Shown here: one piece after another, positions 19,112 to 29,447 of the stretch
How positions within the stretch are numbered: the stretch's first letter is position 1
Layout: each line of letters begins with the position of its first letter
NCBI GenBank assembly: GCA_028679185.1
Contig: JAJRBZ010000046.1
Coordinates: 1 to 64,000, forward strand
Source of the DNA: Methanoregula sp.
Lineage (GTDB): Archaea > Halobacteriota > Methanomicrobia > Methanomicrobiales > Methanospirillaceae
Direction: 5' to 3'
Length of the DNA stretch: 64,000 bases
Made by a program: the position numbers and the translations under genes
Notes under the pieces: model-generated
Told to the model about the DNA's origin: nothing
The model's input: the letters and a program-made list of their open reading frames with translations, nothing else
Databases searched by the model: none

Positions 19112-20284
19112 TTATGATGTTGCAACAGCCACGCATTCCTGAATTGAACCGATCCGGGCAACCGCACCACACATATCCGGCACATACGCAAGCGCCTTAC
19201 CGCTGTTCACCATGATTGCCGTGTACCGTTCCATTACCGGCGACACAACCATACAGGTATCTGCAAATACCCGGGCACCACTCTTCTCAATGGCACTGAT
19301 CGTCTTTTCGTTTTTATTGATTACCCCCTGCGCGGCAAAGACATAGAAGGGTTTTGTCACAGTTTTTCCTTTCAGGAGCTTTGCGATCCCGATGAGTTCG
19401 TCAGATGAGCAGTGCGGACAACCTATCGCAACTGCATCGACCGGGATACCGGTAAAGAGCCGGTCAATCTCAGCGGGTTCTATTGAAATAACCTCCAGAC
19501 CGGACAGATTGTAACCAGTCTTCTTCGCCTCCGGGGTGATGTTATCGACATGGTAAATCGCCACCGCCCCGGTAGCAGCCATCGCAGCACCAAGTGCTTT
19601 CAGCTGGTCGGTATCGGGGCTGATGCCCCGGAAGTATGGTATCTTGTTTCCTGCCAGTTTCCCGGCATGATACCCGAGCGCACCATAACGGGCAATATTC
19701 CAGTCATTTTCATCCGGCATTACGTCAATTATCATATGAGGTTTACGGTTTTTTTCAAGATGCAGCCCATAACAAGGAGTTTTTCCAATCAGTGCGGCGG
19801 CAAGCGCACCTGGTCCCCCTTCACGGTTTGTCCGTGCCCCGATGACCGAGTTTGCATAGCTCACAGCTGATGATTCCGACCATGCAAGATGATCGCCAAA
19901 GGAAGTTTTGTGCAGGTAATACGGAGTGCAGGTGCATTCAAGTTTCACACCGAGCCGCTCATATGCTGCGATTACAGCCTGTTGTCGTTCTGCAAATGCT
20001 GGTTCGATGCCCATCTCTTTCCAGCGTTCGCGGGGCATACCAACAGGGTTCAGCACCGCCGGAACTACTGCGCGGGCATCAAGACTCGAAAGCCATGCAA
20101 GCCCGTACTCGCCAATTGTTTTATACGATGCCCCGCTGATCTGTGCACTTCTGATCCGGACAAGTCGTTCTGCACCAAAGACCTTGCCAAGAGCTACGAG
20201 AAGTTCCAGCATCTTTTGCCTGGTCTCACCATTCTCCCCGGCAAGAATCTTTTCTTCTTCGGGATCAAGATACATCCGGTTCAC
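19112..20284 (-). CDS. Aconitase X catalytic (large) subunit; phosphomevalonate dehydratase large subunit
   Basis: 390 aa; MYLDPEEEKILAGENG, CTPYYLHKTSFGDHLAWSESSAVSYANSVIGARTNREGGPGALAAALIGKTP. Confidence 0.9.
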   Translation of the reverse strand: MNRMYLDPEEEKILAGENGETRQKMLELLVALGKVFGAERLVRIRSAQISGASYKTIGEYGLAWLSSLDARAVVPAVLNPVGMPRERWKEMGIEPAFAERQQAVIAAYERLGVKLECTCTPYYLHKTSFGDHLAWSESSAVSYANSVIGARTNREGGPGALAAALIGKTPCYGLHLEKNRKPHMIIDVMPDENDWNIARYGALGYHAGKLAGNKIPYFRGISPDTDQLKALGAAMAATGAVAIYHVDNITPEAKKTGYNLSGLEVISIEPAEIDRLFTGIPVDAVAIGCPHCSSDELIGIAKLLKGKTVTKPFYVFAAQGVINKNEKTISAIEKSGARVFADTCMVVSPVMERYTAIMVNSGKALAYVPDMCGAVARIGSIQECVAVATS

Positions 20285-21516
20285 CAGGTAGCACGCAAAA
20301 AGTCGTCCTCGCGTCCAAGAACCATTGTCGCATCGACACCGACTTTCACGTTGGTTCCATCCTCCAGCTGGCAGGGATCGAGCGACGAACCCCGCACACC
20401 AGTTATCATCATGACATCCCGGTCGCCGCTTACGCGGGTCGCAATCGCATATTCTACGTCAAGAGGATCAGAAGGATCAATATCCTCGTCTACAATAACA
20501 ACGTGTTTCAGCGACGTATGAGCGGCAAATGCGGCCATAATCGCATTTTTTGCATCACCCTGCGTGCTCTTTTTGATCTGGATTACTGCGTGAAGGTAGC
20601 CGCAACCGCCTTTTGTCAGGATGACATTTTTCACTTCGGTGACACCGGCTACAGCACGGTATATCTTTGGCTCATAGGGGGCACCCATCAATATCTTATG
20701 TTCGTCCCCGCCAGGCAGGATGCCATGATAAATAAAATCAGTTTTCAGGTGCATACCGGTGAACTCAATCACCGGTTGCTGCCGAACAGGATCATAGGTT
20801 CCTGTAATATCTACAAAGGGCCCTTCAGCAGTGATATCACTCCCGATATATCCTTCAAGGATGATCTCGGCATCCGGAACACGCACACCGTTCCTGCACT
20901 GACGGACTGCAATTTCACCGCCAAGGAGCTCCGCCGCAAAACCAAGTTCCATGCCGGCGGGTACGCGGGTACAGCTTGCAAATGTCACAGCGGGATGTGT
21001 ACCAATAGTGACCGCAATGGGGAGTTTCTCACCTTTTGCCAATGCTTTTTTCAGCATGACATGCGTGTGCCTGCCCTCAACAAGCCTTGCTGCCACCCTG
21101 TGATCGTCCAGTACCAGCATCCGGTGGATTGATGCATTCTCCACCCCTTCAAATCGCGAGAACACAATTCCCGAGGTAAGATACTTTCCGGCATCCCGGG
21201 GAAAATGATGCATGATGGGAATTGAGGACAGTGAAGGTTTTTTCATCGTCATCGTGCCGGACGTTCTTACCTTACCGTCAAATTTCGCATCGGCAAGTGT
21301 TTTTACCATCTTCTGTTCGTCGATTCCGAGGGCAATAGAGAGCGAGCGCCGGCTTGCCGTGAGGTTCATTACCGCCCGGGTGCCTTCGATTTTATGGAAA
21401 AAAAGGAGTTTGTCGGTGCCTGCCGCCATCTTTGGTGCCTGCATGTCAGCTGAAACCGGCTCCTCTACATCTATAACGAGCCCTTGTTCGCGCATTTTCT
21501 CTATAAATTCACGCAT
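20281..21516 (-). CDS. UbiD-family decarboxylase (anhydromevalonate phosphate decarboxylase candidate)
   Basis: Start MREFIEKMREQGLVIDVEEPV; VARLVEGRHTHVMLKKA, EGPFVDITGTYDPVRQQPVIEF. Confidence 0.9.
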   Translation of the reverse strand: MREFIEKMREQGLVIDVEEPVSADMQAPKMAAGTDKLLFFHKIEGTRAVMNLTASRRSLSIALGIDEQKMVKTLADAKFDGKVRTSGTMTMKKPSLSSIPIMHHFPRDAGKYLTSGIVFSRFEGVENASIHRMLVLDDHRVAARLVEGRHTHVMLKKALAKGEKLPIAVTIGTHPAVTFASCTRVPAGMELGFAAELLGGEIAVRQCRNGVRVPDAEIILEGYIGSDITAEGPFVDITGTYDPVRQQPVIEFTGMHLKTDFIYHGILPGGDEHKILMGAPYEPKIYRAVAGVTEVKNVILTKGGCGYLHAVIQIKKSTQGDAKNAIMAAFAAHTSLKHVVIVDEDIDPSDPLDVEYAIATRVSGDRDVMMITGVRGSSLDPCQLEDGTNVKVGVDATMVLGREDDFLRATW

Positions 21517-22063
21517 CGTAACCGCTCCATCGTTTTGCAAGAGTATGTTCCACCCCGAGATGATCGAGCACGCGGGCGACGACCATGTCAACCAGATCAT
21601 CGATCGTTTTTGGATTTGTGTAGAACCCGGGGCTGGCCGGCATTATCGTCGCCCCTGCATCCTCCGCGGCAAGCATGTTCTTTAAATGGATCTTTGAGAG
21701 CGGAGTCTCCCGGGTGACAAGAATACATGTACGGTGCTCCTTCAGGCAGACATCTGCACTCCGTGTTATCAGGTTGTCTGCATATCCCGATGCAATTGCT
21801 GCAAGTGTCTTTGCGCTACAGGGTATTACTACCATACCGTCAAACCGGTGGGATCCACTCGCGATGGGTGCGGAGATCTGGTCAATAGTATGGTAGGTTG
21901 CTTTGAACCCCTTAAATGAAACACCCTCATGAGCGGCAATCTGTTGTCCAACATCCGAAACGATGATGTGAACCTTCGCATCCCTGCAGAGCACCTCGAG
22001 AAGGCGTCGGGCATAGCAGGCCCCGCTTGCACCCGTTATTCCAATAACATATTCTTTTTCCAT
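21509..22063 (-). CDS. ubiX: UbiX-family flavin prenyltransferase
   Basis: MEKEYVIGITGASGACYARRLLEVL, VVIPCSAKTLAAIASGYADNLITRSADVCLKEHRTCILVTRETPLSKIHLKNM. Confidence 0.95.
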   Translation of the reverse strand: MEKEYVIGITGASGACYARRLLEVLCRDAKVHIIVSDVGQQIAAHEGVSFKGFKATYHTIDQISAPIASGSHRFDGMVVIPCSAKTLAAIASGYADNLITRSADVCLKEHRTCILVTRETPLSKIHLKNMLAAEDAGATIMPASPGFYTNPKTIDDLVDMVVARVLDHLGVEHTLAKRWSGYDA

Positions 22064-22147
22064 CGTATCTTCGCGCTCTCCTGTGATACCAATGTCTGAT
22101 TCAGGATAAAAAGAGTTTATGCCGGAATCTTAAAAAAAAGGCATGAT

Positions 22148-22603
22148 TCATTTTGTTTTAGGTGGCGAAAAGAAGCGGTACCGCACATGCGCTTCCTCAA
22201 CGCGGCGTGCATTTTTCGGATTAAGATCCCGGCGCGCTTCGATTACGAGAGTATTGAGAATATTGTGAAGACGAATCGTATCATAATCCTTGTCCCTGTG
22301 TTCATTTAAAAAGTCCAAAAGATCGCTTGTACTCTTGAGCACACCGGAACTTCCCACGAGATTTAAGCGGTTGACCGTCATGGCGAGGTTCTTTTTTGCG
22401 ATATCCATCTTATAAGGGTCACCGGTGGCGAGGTTCAGCTCGGTAATCGAATTTAACAGGTCCGTATAGACCTTCAGTTTATACGTGCTTTCGTGCATCC
22501 TGCGCTCGGTACTGCGAATTTTCAACAACGTAAGGGTCATGACAATAATAATTGCCACAACACCACATGTCACAACAATCCAGTCTTCTAACATCACATT
22601 CAC
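22148..22603 (-). CDS. Membrane-anchored hypothetical protein
   Basis: N-terminal TM helix (WIVVTCGVVAIIIVMTLTLL) plus basic/helical soluble part. Confidence 0.65.
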   Translation of the reverse strand: MNVMLEDWIVVTCGVVAIIIVMTLTLLKIRSTERRMHESTYKLKVYTDLLNSITELNLATGDPYKMDIAKKNLAMTVNRLNLVGSSGVLKSTSDLLDFLNEHRDKDYDTIRLHNILNTLVIEARRDLNPKNARRVEEAHVRYRFFSPPKTK

Positions 22604-22611
22604 CTCTGAAT

Positions 22612-23082
22612 TTATGGGTTCCTCTTTGCAAAAATTACATCCACCTTGACGCGATTACCCCTCATCTCGATTTTGTACAGTCCTGTTGTATACATCGGTA
22701 CCAGGTGATTGCGTTCAAAACCGTTAGTACGACCGTACCCAAGGGTATCTGTCGACCCGGTAGCTATGTTGGTCACATTCATCTCAAACCAGCTGTAAAT
22801 TACATCGTCAGTAAGAGGGACCACGTCAAACCTGATACCCCATGAAGCGTTATCTACACGGACTTCTTCTACATAGATTTGCTGTTCGGTCTGGAAGGCG
22901 TACGTATTTTTCAGGTATATATCACTCATGGAGAACGATGGTTGGGGGACCGGTTTTTTTTCTGTATCTGTTACCACCGGGGTATGTACAGTGTTTTGTT
23001 CAGGAGCAGAGGACTGTATACAGCCGGAAATGACTGCTCCCGCAAATATTAGTGCAAGAATGATCAGCATGAGGTATTTCAT
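22612..23082 (-). CDS. Predicted lipoprotein, unknown function
   Basis: MKYLMLIILALIFAGAVISGCIQ lipobox. Confidence 0.7.
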   Translation of the reverse strand: MKYLMLIILALIFAGAVISGCIQSSAPEQNTVHTPVVTDTEKKPVPQPSFSMSDIYLKNTYAFQTEQQIYVEEVRVDNASWGIRFDVVPLTDDVIYSWFEMNVTNIATGSTDTLGYGRTNGFERNHLVPMYTTGLYKIEMRGNRVKVDVIFAKRNP

Positions 23083-23244
23083 ATGGGTGAGTGTTAGGGT
23101 AGATAATATATTATTTTTTATTTCCTGCATTAAACAATCCTGTCCGAAACTATCCTGTCAGTTTCTGATGCATACAACAAATTTTATGCACTATCTGGGA
23201 ATTAATCGGGGTATTCCGTGCATCAGGTCTGTACCATTATCTGA

Positions 23245-24444
23245 TTAAAACAGTGTATCCTGACGGGTCTGTTTTCTGATATGCAAAACCTCATAACCCG
23301 CTTCGGCAACTTCCTGACGGTATTCTGGAAGTGTGTACACACCAAGACGCCATTGGTCCCGTCTTGTCGCGTTGAGAGTCTGAATACGGGAAGAGATCTC
23401 TTTAACACCGACAACCGTATCCTTGTTCTTTACTCTTACGCCAAGTGACATCTCCTTTGGAACAGAGGGTATATCAACGAGAACTTCATGTGGCTGGAGA
23501 CCTGCAATTGAAGATATCCCTGATGCGAATTCCCGGCATTTTTCCAGTGGTACTCCCTGATCAATAAGTGTAGCACTCACCTGATCAGTTCCTACATAAA
23601 GTGCACGCTTGTAGAGCCTTCGCTCATAGATTCGCAGGGCAAGATTCCGGGCAACCGGATTTTCAGAATTACGCAACGTATGCATACAGGTCGCATCATC
23701 CATGTCAAAGAGGCGCTGCGATGTATCTTTTTCAGAATCATCAAGATGTTCCAGCACCGCCAGCTGGAACATGCTCTCTCCAATCCGGCTGACATGATGA
23801 AAATATACAGTCGGCCGCATGAGCGTTCGTGCAATGAGCAGAGATTCTGCCGCATTTACCCCATTCTCATCGAGAACTGTGCCTTCACTGGTCCGGATAA
23901 GGTGACGGATCAGCCGCTGTGCATCGACAGAACCATAGGGTGCGCCGGTGTAATAGGCATCCCGGAGAATGTAATCCATCCGGTCTACATCAAGATCACC
24001 ATGAATTATTGATGACAAGGGATGCTTCCCTTTTATGACTGCACAGACTTCAGCAGGATCAATACCCGAATTACGAAGCAGCCCGTCTACGCCGTTTTCC
24101 ATGACCCTTTCCACGTCATCATGGGTATAATGAAGGTATTTCTTCATCAGTGGTTCACATGCATGGGAAAATGGACCGTGCCCGATATCATGAAGAAGTG
24201 CTGCAGCGGTAACCAGTATGTGCTCATTATCTGAAAGCCCGAATTGTCGGGAAGCAGCATCAGCAAGAAACATAGTGCCAAGCGAGTGTTCAAAGCGCGT
24301 ATGGTTGGCGCCAGGATACACAAGATACGAAAAACCCAGTTGCTTGATGTACCGGAGGCGCTGGAGCACGGGAGAATCGAGCAGGGCAAGTGCAAAATCC
24401 TCCACCTCTATATACCCATGGACAGGGTCTTTTATTATCTTCAC
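23245..24444 (-). CDS. HD-domain phosphohydrolase (SAMHD1/dNTPase-like)
   Basis: VKIIKDPVHGYIEV, TRFEHSLGTMFLA, LLHDIGHGPFSHACE, HGDLDVDRMDYILRDAYYTG; probable GTG start. Confidence 0.88.
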   Translation of the reverse strand: MKIIKDPVHGYIEVEDFALALLDSPVLQRLRYIKQLGFSYLVYPGANHTRFEHSLGTMFLADAASRQFGLSDNEHILVTAAALLHDIGHGPFSHACEPLMKKYLHYTHDDVERVMENGVDGLLRNSGIDPAEVCAVIKGKHPLSSIIHGDLDVDRMDYILRDAYYTGAPYGSVDAQRLIRHLIRTSEGTVLDENGVNAAESLLIARTLMRPTVYFHHVSRIGESMFQLAVLEHLDDSEKDTSQRLFDMDDATCMHTLRNSENPVARNLALRIYERRLYKRALYVGTDQVSATLIDQGVPLEKCREFASGISSIAGLQPHEVLVDIPSVPKEMSLGVRVKNKDTVVGVKEISSRIQTLNATRRDQWRLGVYTLPEYRQEVAEAGYEVLHIRKQTRQDTLF

Positions 24445-24492
24445 GAATTCACTAAAAGAATCTTCATATATAACGCATAAAAGTATTGAGTA

Positions 24493-25395
24493 ATGATCAC
24501 GTTCCTTTCCGGCGGGACCGGGACACCCAAGCTCCTTTTGGGTGTACAGCAGGTCATGGACCGGCATGAAATATCTGTTATTGTAAATACTGCCGAGGAT
24601 ATCTGGATTTCAGGAAATCTCATCTCACCTGATCTTGATACGGTTATGTACCTGTTTGCCGGGATCCTCAATACCGAAACATGGTGGGGAATCAGAAATG
24701 ATTCATATACTACCCATGAAGAGATCACAAGGCTTGGCAGTGACGAGTTCATCACAATCGGTGACAGGGACAGAGCTGTTCACATTGCCCGCGGGGAGAT
24801 GCTTAGAAAAGGTGTGCGCCTGACCAACGCAACGAAAAATCTCTGCGATCGGTTTGGCGTCCGGGAAACTGTTCTGCCGATGACAGACAGTGAGGTGACA
24901 ACCCAGGTAAAAACAGATCTTGGCCTGATCCATTTTCAGGAATACTGGGTCCGTGCCAAAGGTAAAATGATGATAGAGCAGGTAGTGAGAACCTATCATG
25001 AGCCACCGGTTGCAACGGAGGAAGTTCTTGCGGTGATTGAAGCAAGCGATGCTGTTGTTATCGGGCCTTCCAATCCGATTACCAGCATTTCACCGATCCT
25101 GGCCTGCGAGGGAATGAAATCCGCTATCAGGGATAAATATGTGATTGCAGTAAGCCCTTTTATCGGTACTACCCCCATCAGCGGTCCTGCCGGCGCTCTC
25201 ATGCAGGCGGCAGGATTCGAGCCCAGTTCCGTCGGAACCTTCAACTGCTATGAGGGGATTACGGATATATTCATTCAGGATATCCGGGATCCAATAGAAA
25301 TGAGCAGTTCTGTCAGGTTAGACACGATGATGACGGATGAAAAGAAAAGCGTGGCGCTGGCCCTTGAGGTCCTGCGTCTTGTCAGGAAATGCTGA
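24493..25395 (+). CDS. cofD: 2-phospho-L-lactate transferase (F420 biosynthesis)
   Basis: [49 protein letters not shown]. Confidence 0.95.
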   Translation: MITFLSGGTGTPKLLLGVQQVMDRHEISVIVNTAEDIWISGNLISPDLDTVMYLFAGILNTETWWGIRNDSYTTHEEITRLGSDEFITIGDRDRAVHIARGEMLRKGVRLTNATKNLCDRFGVRETVLPMTDSEVTTQVKTDLGLIHFQEYWVRAKGKMMIEQVVRTYHEPPVATEEVLAVIEASDAVVIGPSNPITSISPILACEGMKSAIRDKYVIAVSPFIGTTPISGPAGALMQAAGFEPSSVGTFNCYEGITDIFIQDIRDPIEMSSSVRLDTMMTDEKKSVALALEVLRLVRKC

Positions 25396-25473
25396 TTTTT
25401 CACTAAAGACACTATTTTGCAAACCTATATAATGCCGCACAATAACGGTTATCGTGGGAGGCAGGAACAAAAA

Positions 25474-26376
25474 ATGACTCTGAAGATTGTCTTTTCCATC
25501 TTAGTGTGTTTCGTGATCGTCTCAGGATGTATCTCGGGCCTGGATACAGCAAAAAGTAACCTTCAGTTTACCTCATCACCATCAGGGGCTGAAGTGTACA
25601 TCAACAATCAATACAGGGGAAGCACCCCTTGCACAATATCCGATATCGAAACAGGAAATTACACTCTTGAGATGCGTTATCCGGGATATCAGACCTGGTC
25701 TACAGGCATTTCTGTATCTTCAGGATCATCAAACTTTTATGCTGCATTAACACCTCTTTTAAGCCAGCAGCCGCAAAATATCACACCACAAATAACGACT
25801 CCACCGGTAAAGATCACTGTGCAGGCAAGCAGAGATACAATGATTATTGGAAACTCAAATTCGTTTTCAGGTACGTGTACTGGTTGTGACAGTGTTGAAT
25901 TGACATTATTCGGACCAGGTTACTATGAACAGGGGGTCTCTTTGGATCAACCTAAAACCAATTCCGTTGGATCATGGAGTTATACCTGGAATCCAGGGTA
26001 TTCTATCCAGTCCGGCCACTATACACTGGTAGCTAATAATCCCGATAAAACCACATCCGACAGGGTTGAATTCTTAGTGGTTGGAGGAGGAGTCGTAACT
26101 ATTGCATCCAGCAGCTATTCAGCGGATAAAGGTGACACCCTGAAATTTTCAGGCCAATGCACAACCGGGGCTCACAATGTTGTGCTTGTATTATATGGGC
26201 CTGAACGATTCTCCAGCGGTATAGAACTTGGTACAATATCTGTCACAGCGGATAATTCATGGAGTTTTAAGTATACTCTTGATACTTCAATACCCACCGG
26301 AATCTATACAATGTATGCGTACGACATACCAACAACGGCATCCAGTACTACCCAGTTTACAGTTGGTTTTGTGTAA
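25474..26376 (+). CDS. PEGA-domain lipoprotein
   Basis: Lipobox FVIVSGCISG; PEGA LQFTSSPSGAEVYINNQYRGSTPCTISDIETGNYTLEMRYPGYQ; two C-terminal Ig-like repeats. Confidence 0.8.
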   Translation: MTLKIVFSILVCFVIVSGCISGLDTAKSNLQFTSSPSGAEVYINNQYRGSTPCTISDIETGNYTLEMRYPGYQTWSTGISVSSGSSNFYAALTPLLSQQPQNITPQITTPPVKITVQASRDTMIIGNSNSFSGTCTGCDSVELTLFGPGYYEQGVSLDQPKTNSVGSWSYTWNPGYSIQSGHYTLVANNPDKTTSDRVEFLVVGGGVVTIASSSYSADKGDTLKFSGQCTTGAHNVVLVLYGPERFSSGIELGTISVTADNSWSFKYTLDTSIPTGIYTMYAYDIPTTASSTTQFTVGFV

Positions 26377-26876
26377 TAATTAAAAAATTTTTTTATACAG
26401 CGGTTTGCAGCATTTTTCAAATCCGCATCGAGGTAAATTTGAATTTATCAACTTTTAAAAAAATGGTATATGCGGCTGGAATACTCCTGATGAAGCTGCT
26501 GATTGCCAGGGGACCTTTTTTAGTTTACGGGGCATATATTCCTGATTCTGGCAAACGGGACAGATCCGATTATTATTCCTGAAGCAGGTGCCCTGTATTC
26601 ACCTCACTGCACAACCACTCCACTGTGCCTCTTATTCATGATAGTACGGGTATAAAGGGGCTCCTGCGCATCAGGGAGCATTCTGCTCCTGGCTATACGG
26701 TTCATACTGTTTGATTCTTAAGCGATTTTATCGTCTTATACCCGCTGAAATTTCCTTATTAAAAGCATAAATCTGAAAAAAGGACTGTTAAATTATCCCA
26801 AAGGTAATTAAAACCTGCTACAAGTATCCGATATCTATTTGAAGGTTTTATACTAATACTCGTTCGGAGAACGAAT

Positions 26877-28076
26877 ATGGGCGTTACAAAAAAATTCCTC
26901 AACCTTTTTAAATCAGGAAAAGCCGATGAAGGGGGGGAGACAGAGGAGACACAAGCCCGCACACAGAAAATGCGGTATGACAGCTTCCTCACAGCACTTA
27001 GTGAAGGGGACCTTGACACACGATGGAGTGCAGTACGATCGGTAGGTGATCTTGGCGAGCCATTTATCGAGCCACTTATCCGGGGACTTAAAGATGATTA
27101 CTGGATCATCAGACGCGGATCTGCCGATACCCTTGGAAAAATTGGTGCTCCTGCTGTCGGACCATTGATTGAGGCATTACGCGAGCCGGGTGACGATGTC
27201 CGGCAGGAGATTATCCAGGCGCTCCAGTTGATCGGTGAGCCATCAGTCGGCGCATTAATCCAGGGGCTGAAGCATGAACATCCGTTTATTCGGCGAGGAG
27301 CTGTGCAGGCACTCGGAATTATGGGGGAGTCCCGGGCAGTCCCTCAGCTTATTGAATCACTAAAAGATCCTGATGCCATGACCAGAAGCGAGAGCGCGGT
27401 TGCTCTGGGACGCATCGGGGATCCACGGGCAGTCGAGCCATTGATCGAAACACTGAATGATGCAAAAGAACATGTCCGCATGGCTACCATGGCAACTCTT
27501 TGTTCACTTGGAGTACCATCAATAGAGCCGCTTATCCGCGCACTCACTGATCCCAATGAAGAGATCTGCCGAAGGGCAACACTCGCACTTATCACTATTG
27601 GTGAACCTGCGATGAATAGCCTTGTCAGGGCGTTAAAGGATCAGAACCCGGGTATCCGCAAGGGTGCAGCAGAAGTGCTCGGTCAGATCGGCAATACCAG
27701 GGCAATCCCCCCCATCATGGAAGCTCTCGATGATCCAGAACGCTCTGTCCGCATCGAAGTTGTAAAAGCACTCGCGGCTCTCGGAGTTCCTGCCATTGCA
27801 CCACTTATGCAGGTTTTCCGCGAGGGAGACATCCGGATGAGAAACAGCGCGATGGAAGCCCTCTGGATGATCGGGCAGCCTGCGACAACACCTCTCATCA
27901 TGGTATTAAAAGATGACCAGAGCGATGTTCGTAAGCGGGCTGCACTCCTGCTCGGTGAGATCGGCGACCAGAAAGCCATTGATCACCTCACCGGCCTTCT
28001 CACGGACGAAAATGTTGCTGTGAGAAGGGAAGCATTTGAAGCGCTTGAGATGATCAAGAAACGTTCTGCACGATAA
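26877..28076 (+). CDS. HEAT-repeat (PBS-lyase type) protein
   Basis: About 11 repeats of ~31 aa: IEPLIRGLKDDYWIIRRGSADTLGKIGAPAVGPLIEALREP... Confidence 0.92.
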   Translation: MGVTKKFLNLFKSGKADEGGETEETQARTQKMRYDSFLTALSEGDLDTRWSAVRSVGDLGEPFIEPLIRGLKDDYWIIRRGSADTLGKIGAPAVGPLIEALREPGDDVRQEIIQALQLIGEPSVGALIQGLKHEHPFIRRGAVQALGIMGESRAVPQLIESLKDPDAMTRSESAVALGRIGDPRAVEPLIETLNDAKEHVRMATMATLCSLGVPSIEPLIRALTDPNEEICRRATLALITIGEPAMNSLVRALKDQNPGIRKGAAEVLGQIGNTRAIPPIMEALDDPERSVRIEVVKALAALGVPAIAPLMQVFREGDIRMRNSAMEALWMIGQPATTPLIMVLKDDQSDVRKRAALLLGEIGDQKAIDHLTGLLTDENVAVRREAFEALEMIKKRSAR

Positions 28077-28209
28077 TGCCCATTTCTTTTTTTAAAAAGC
28101 GTACTACCCCAGGTTTTATTGATACTATTTTACTGCCCCTCTATGACATCGACGGGATCTGAATTTTTTTGACGTAACCATCATATCCTACCAGATACCT
28201 TTTTCACTT

Positions 28210-29415
28210 ATGGTCTCGCTTGCTGACATCCAGAGTGCTGAAATGAGGATTTCTCAGAATATTATCCACACTCCACTGGTGCATTCACCTACGATATCAG
28301 AGATTACAGGGGCAAATGTCTACCTTAAGCTCGAAACACTTCAGAAAGCTGGATCGTTCAAGGTGCGAGGGGCGTCCAATAAGATTCTTTCCCATTTGAT
28401 TGAAATCGGGGATGAGGGAGTGATCGCAGCATCCGCGGGAAATCACGCTCAGGGCGTTGCAGTAGCAGCACATTCTGCCGGAATTCCCGCAACTATTGTC
28501 ATGCCGGAATGGTCATCCCTCAGCAAGCAGGAAGCGACCAGAGAGTATGGGGCACAGGTTATCCTGCATGGCCGGACTTTGGAAGAGAGCATCGGGAAGG
28601 CACAGGAGATCGCACGCAAAGGACGGCTCTTTATCCACCCGTACGATGATGATGAGGTTATTGCCGGGCAGGGAACTATCGCACTTGAGATTCTCTCTGT
28701 TCTCCCAAAAACAGACATTATTATAGTACCAATCGGCGGTGGTGGACTGATCGCGGGTATTGCAACCGCAGCAAAAGCAAAAAAACCGGATATTACTATC
28801 ATCGGAGCCCAGGCAAAGGTGTGTCCATCTGCCATAGAGGCCCTTCGCCATGGAACCCCGTTCAGAATTCCGGGGGGAGATACCATCGCTGACGGCATCC
28901 GGGTGGCAGAAACGGGTGTAGAGACCCTCCCCCTCATCCAGCATTATGTAGACCAGGTCGTACTTGCATCAGAAGAAGAGATCGCTGATGCAATGCTCCT
29001 GTTACTTGAACGCAAGCATATTATCGCCGAAGGTGCAGGTGCAGTACCCCTTGCTGCATTATTGAACGGGTCTGTCGATATTCCGCCATCCAGCAATGTC
29101 GTGCTCGTGATAAGCGGAGGGAACGTTGACAGTGCGCAGCTCTTCCGGGTGATGCGGCAATCACTTGCCCGTCAGGGACGGATCATGCGCTTTTCGGTAA
29201 TGCTCGCGGACCAGCCTGGCGAACTTGCCCGGCTCCTTGCCGTGATCGCAGAGGAGCGGGGTAACATTCTCCATATCCACCATACGCAGGGAGAGAGCGA
29301 TATGCCCGTAATGATGACAAGAGTAAGTATCGAGCTGGAGACACGGGGATGGAACCATATTGAGGGGTTTAAAAAAGCGCTGTCGGCTAAAGGGTACGAG
29401 ATCCGGATGGGATGA
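28210..29415 (+). CDS. ilvA: Threonine ammonia-lyase with ACT domain
   Basis: KLETLQKAGSFKVRGASNKI (PLP Lys), PIGGGGLIAGIATAAK, C-terminal ACT-like. Confidence 0.9.
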   Translation: MVSLADIQSAEMRISQNIIHTPLVHSPTISEITGANVYLKLETLQKAGSFKVRGASNKILSHLIEIGDEGVIAASAGNHAQGVAVAAHSAGIPATIVMPEWSSLSKQEATREYGAQVILHGRTLEESIGKAQEIARKGRLFIHPYDDDEVIAGQGTIALEILSVLPKTDIIIVPIGGGGLIAGIATAAKAKKPDITIIGAQAKVCPSAIEALRHGTPFRIPGGDTIADGIRVAETGVETLPLIQHYVDQVVLASEEEIADAMLLLLERKHIIAEGAGAVPLAALLNGSVDIPPSSNVVLVISGGNVDSAQLFRVMRQSLARQGRIMRFSVMLADQPGELARLLAVIAEERGNILHIHHTQGESDMPVMMTRVSIELETRGWNHIEGFKKALSAKGYEIRMG

Positions 29416-29447
29416 TCTGTTATAATTTTTTTGGTCTTTTAAAAAAT

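Noticed and set aside
19889-20521. 210-aa plus-strand ORF spanning the AcnX/UbiD junction
   Set aside because: Antisense to two overlapping confident genes
26460-26760. Resemblance of this intergenic region to 37950-38030 (..GCGGCTGGAAT.. / ..GTGGCTGCCGGAAT..) as a dispersed repeat
   Set aside because: Similarity is short and patchy by eye; cannot be distinguished from chance without alignment
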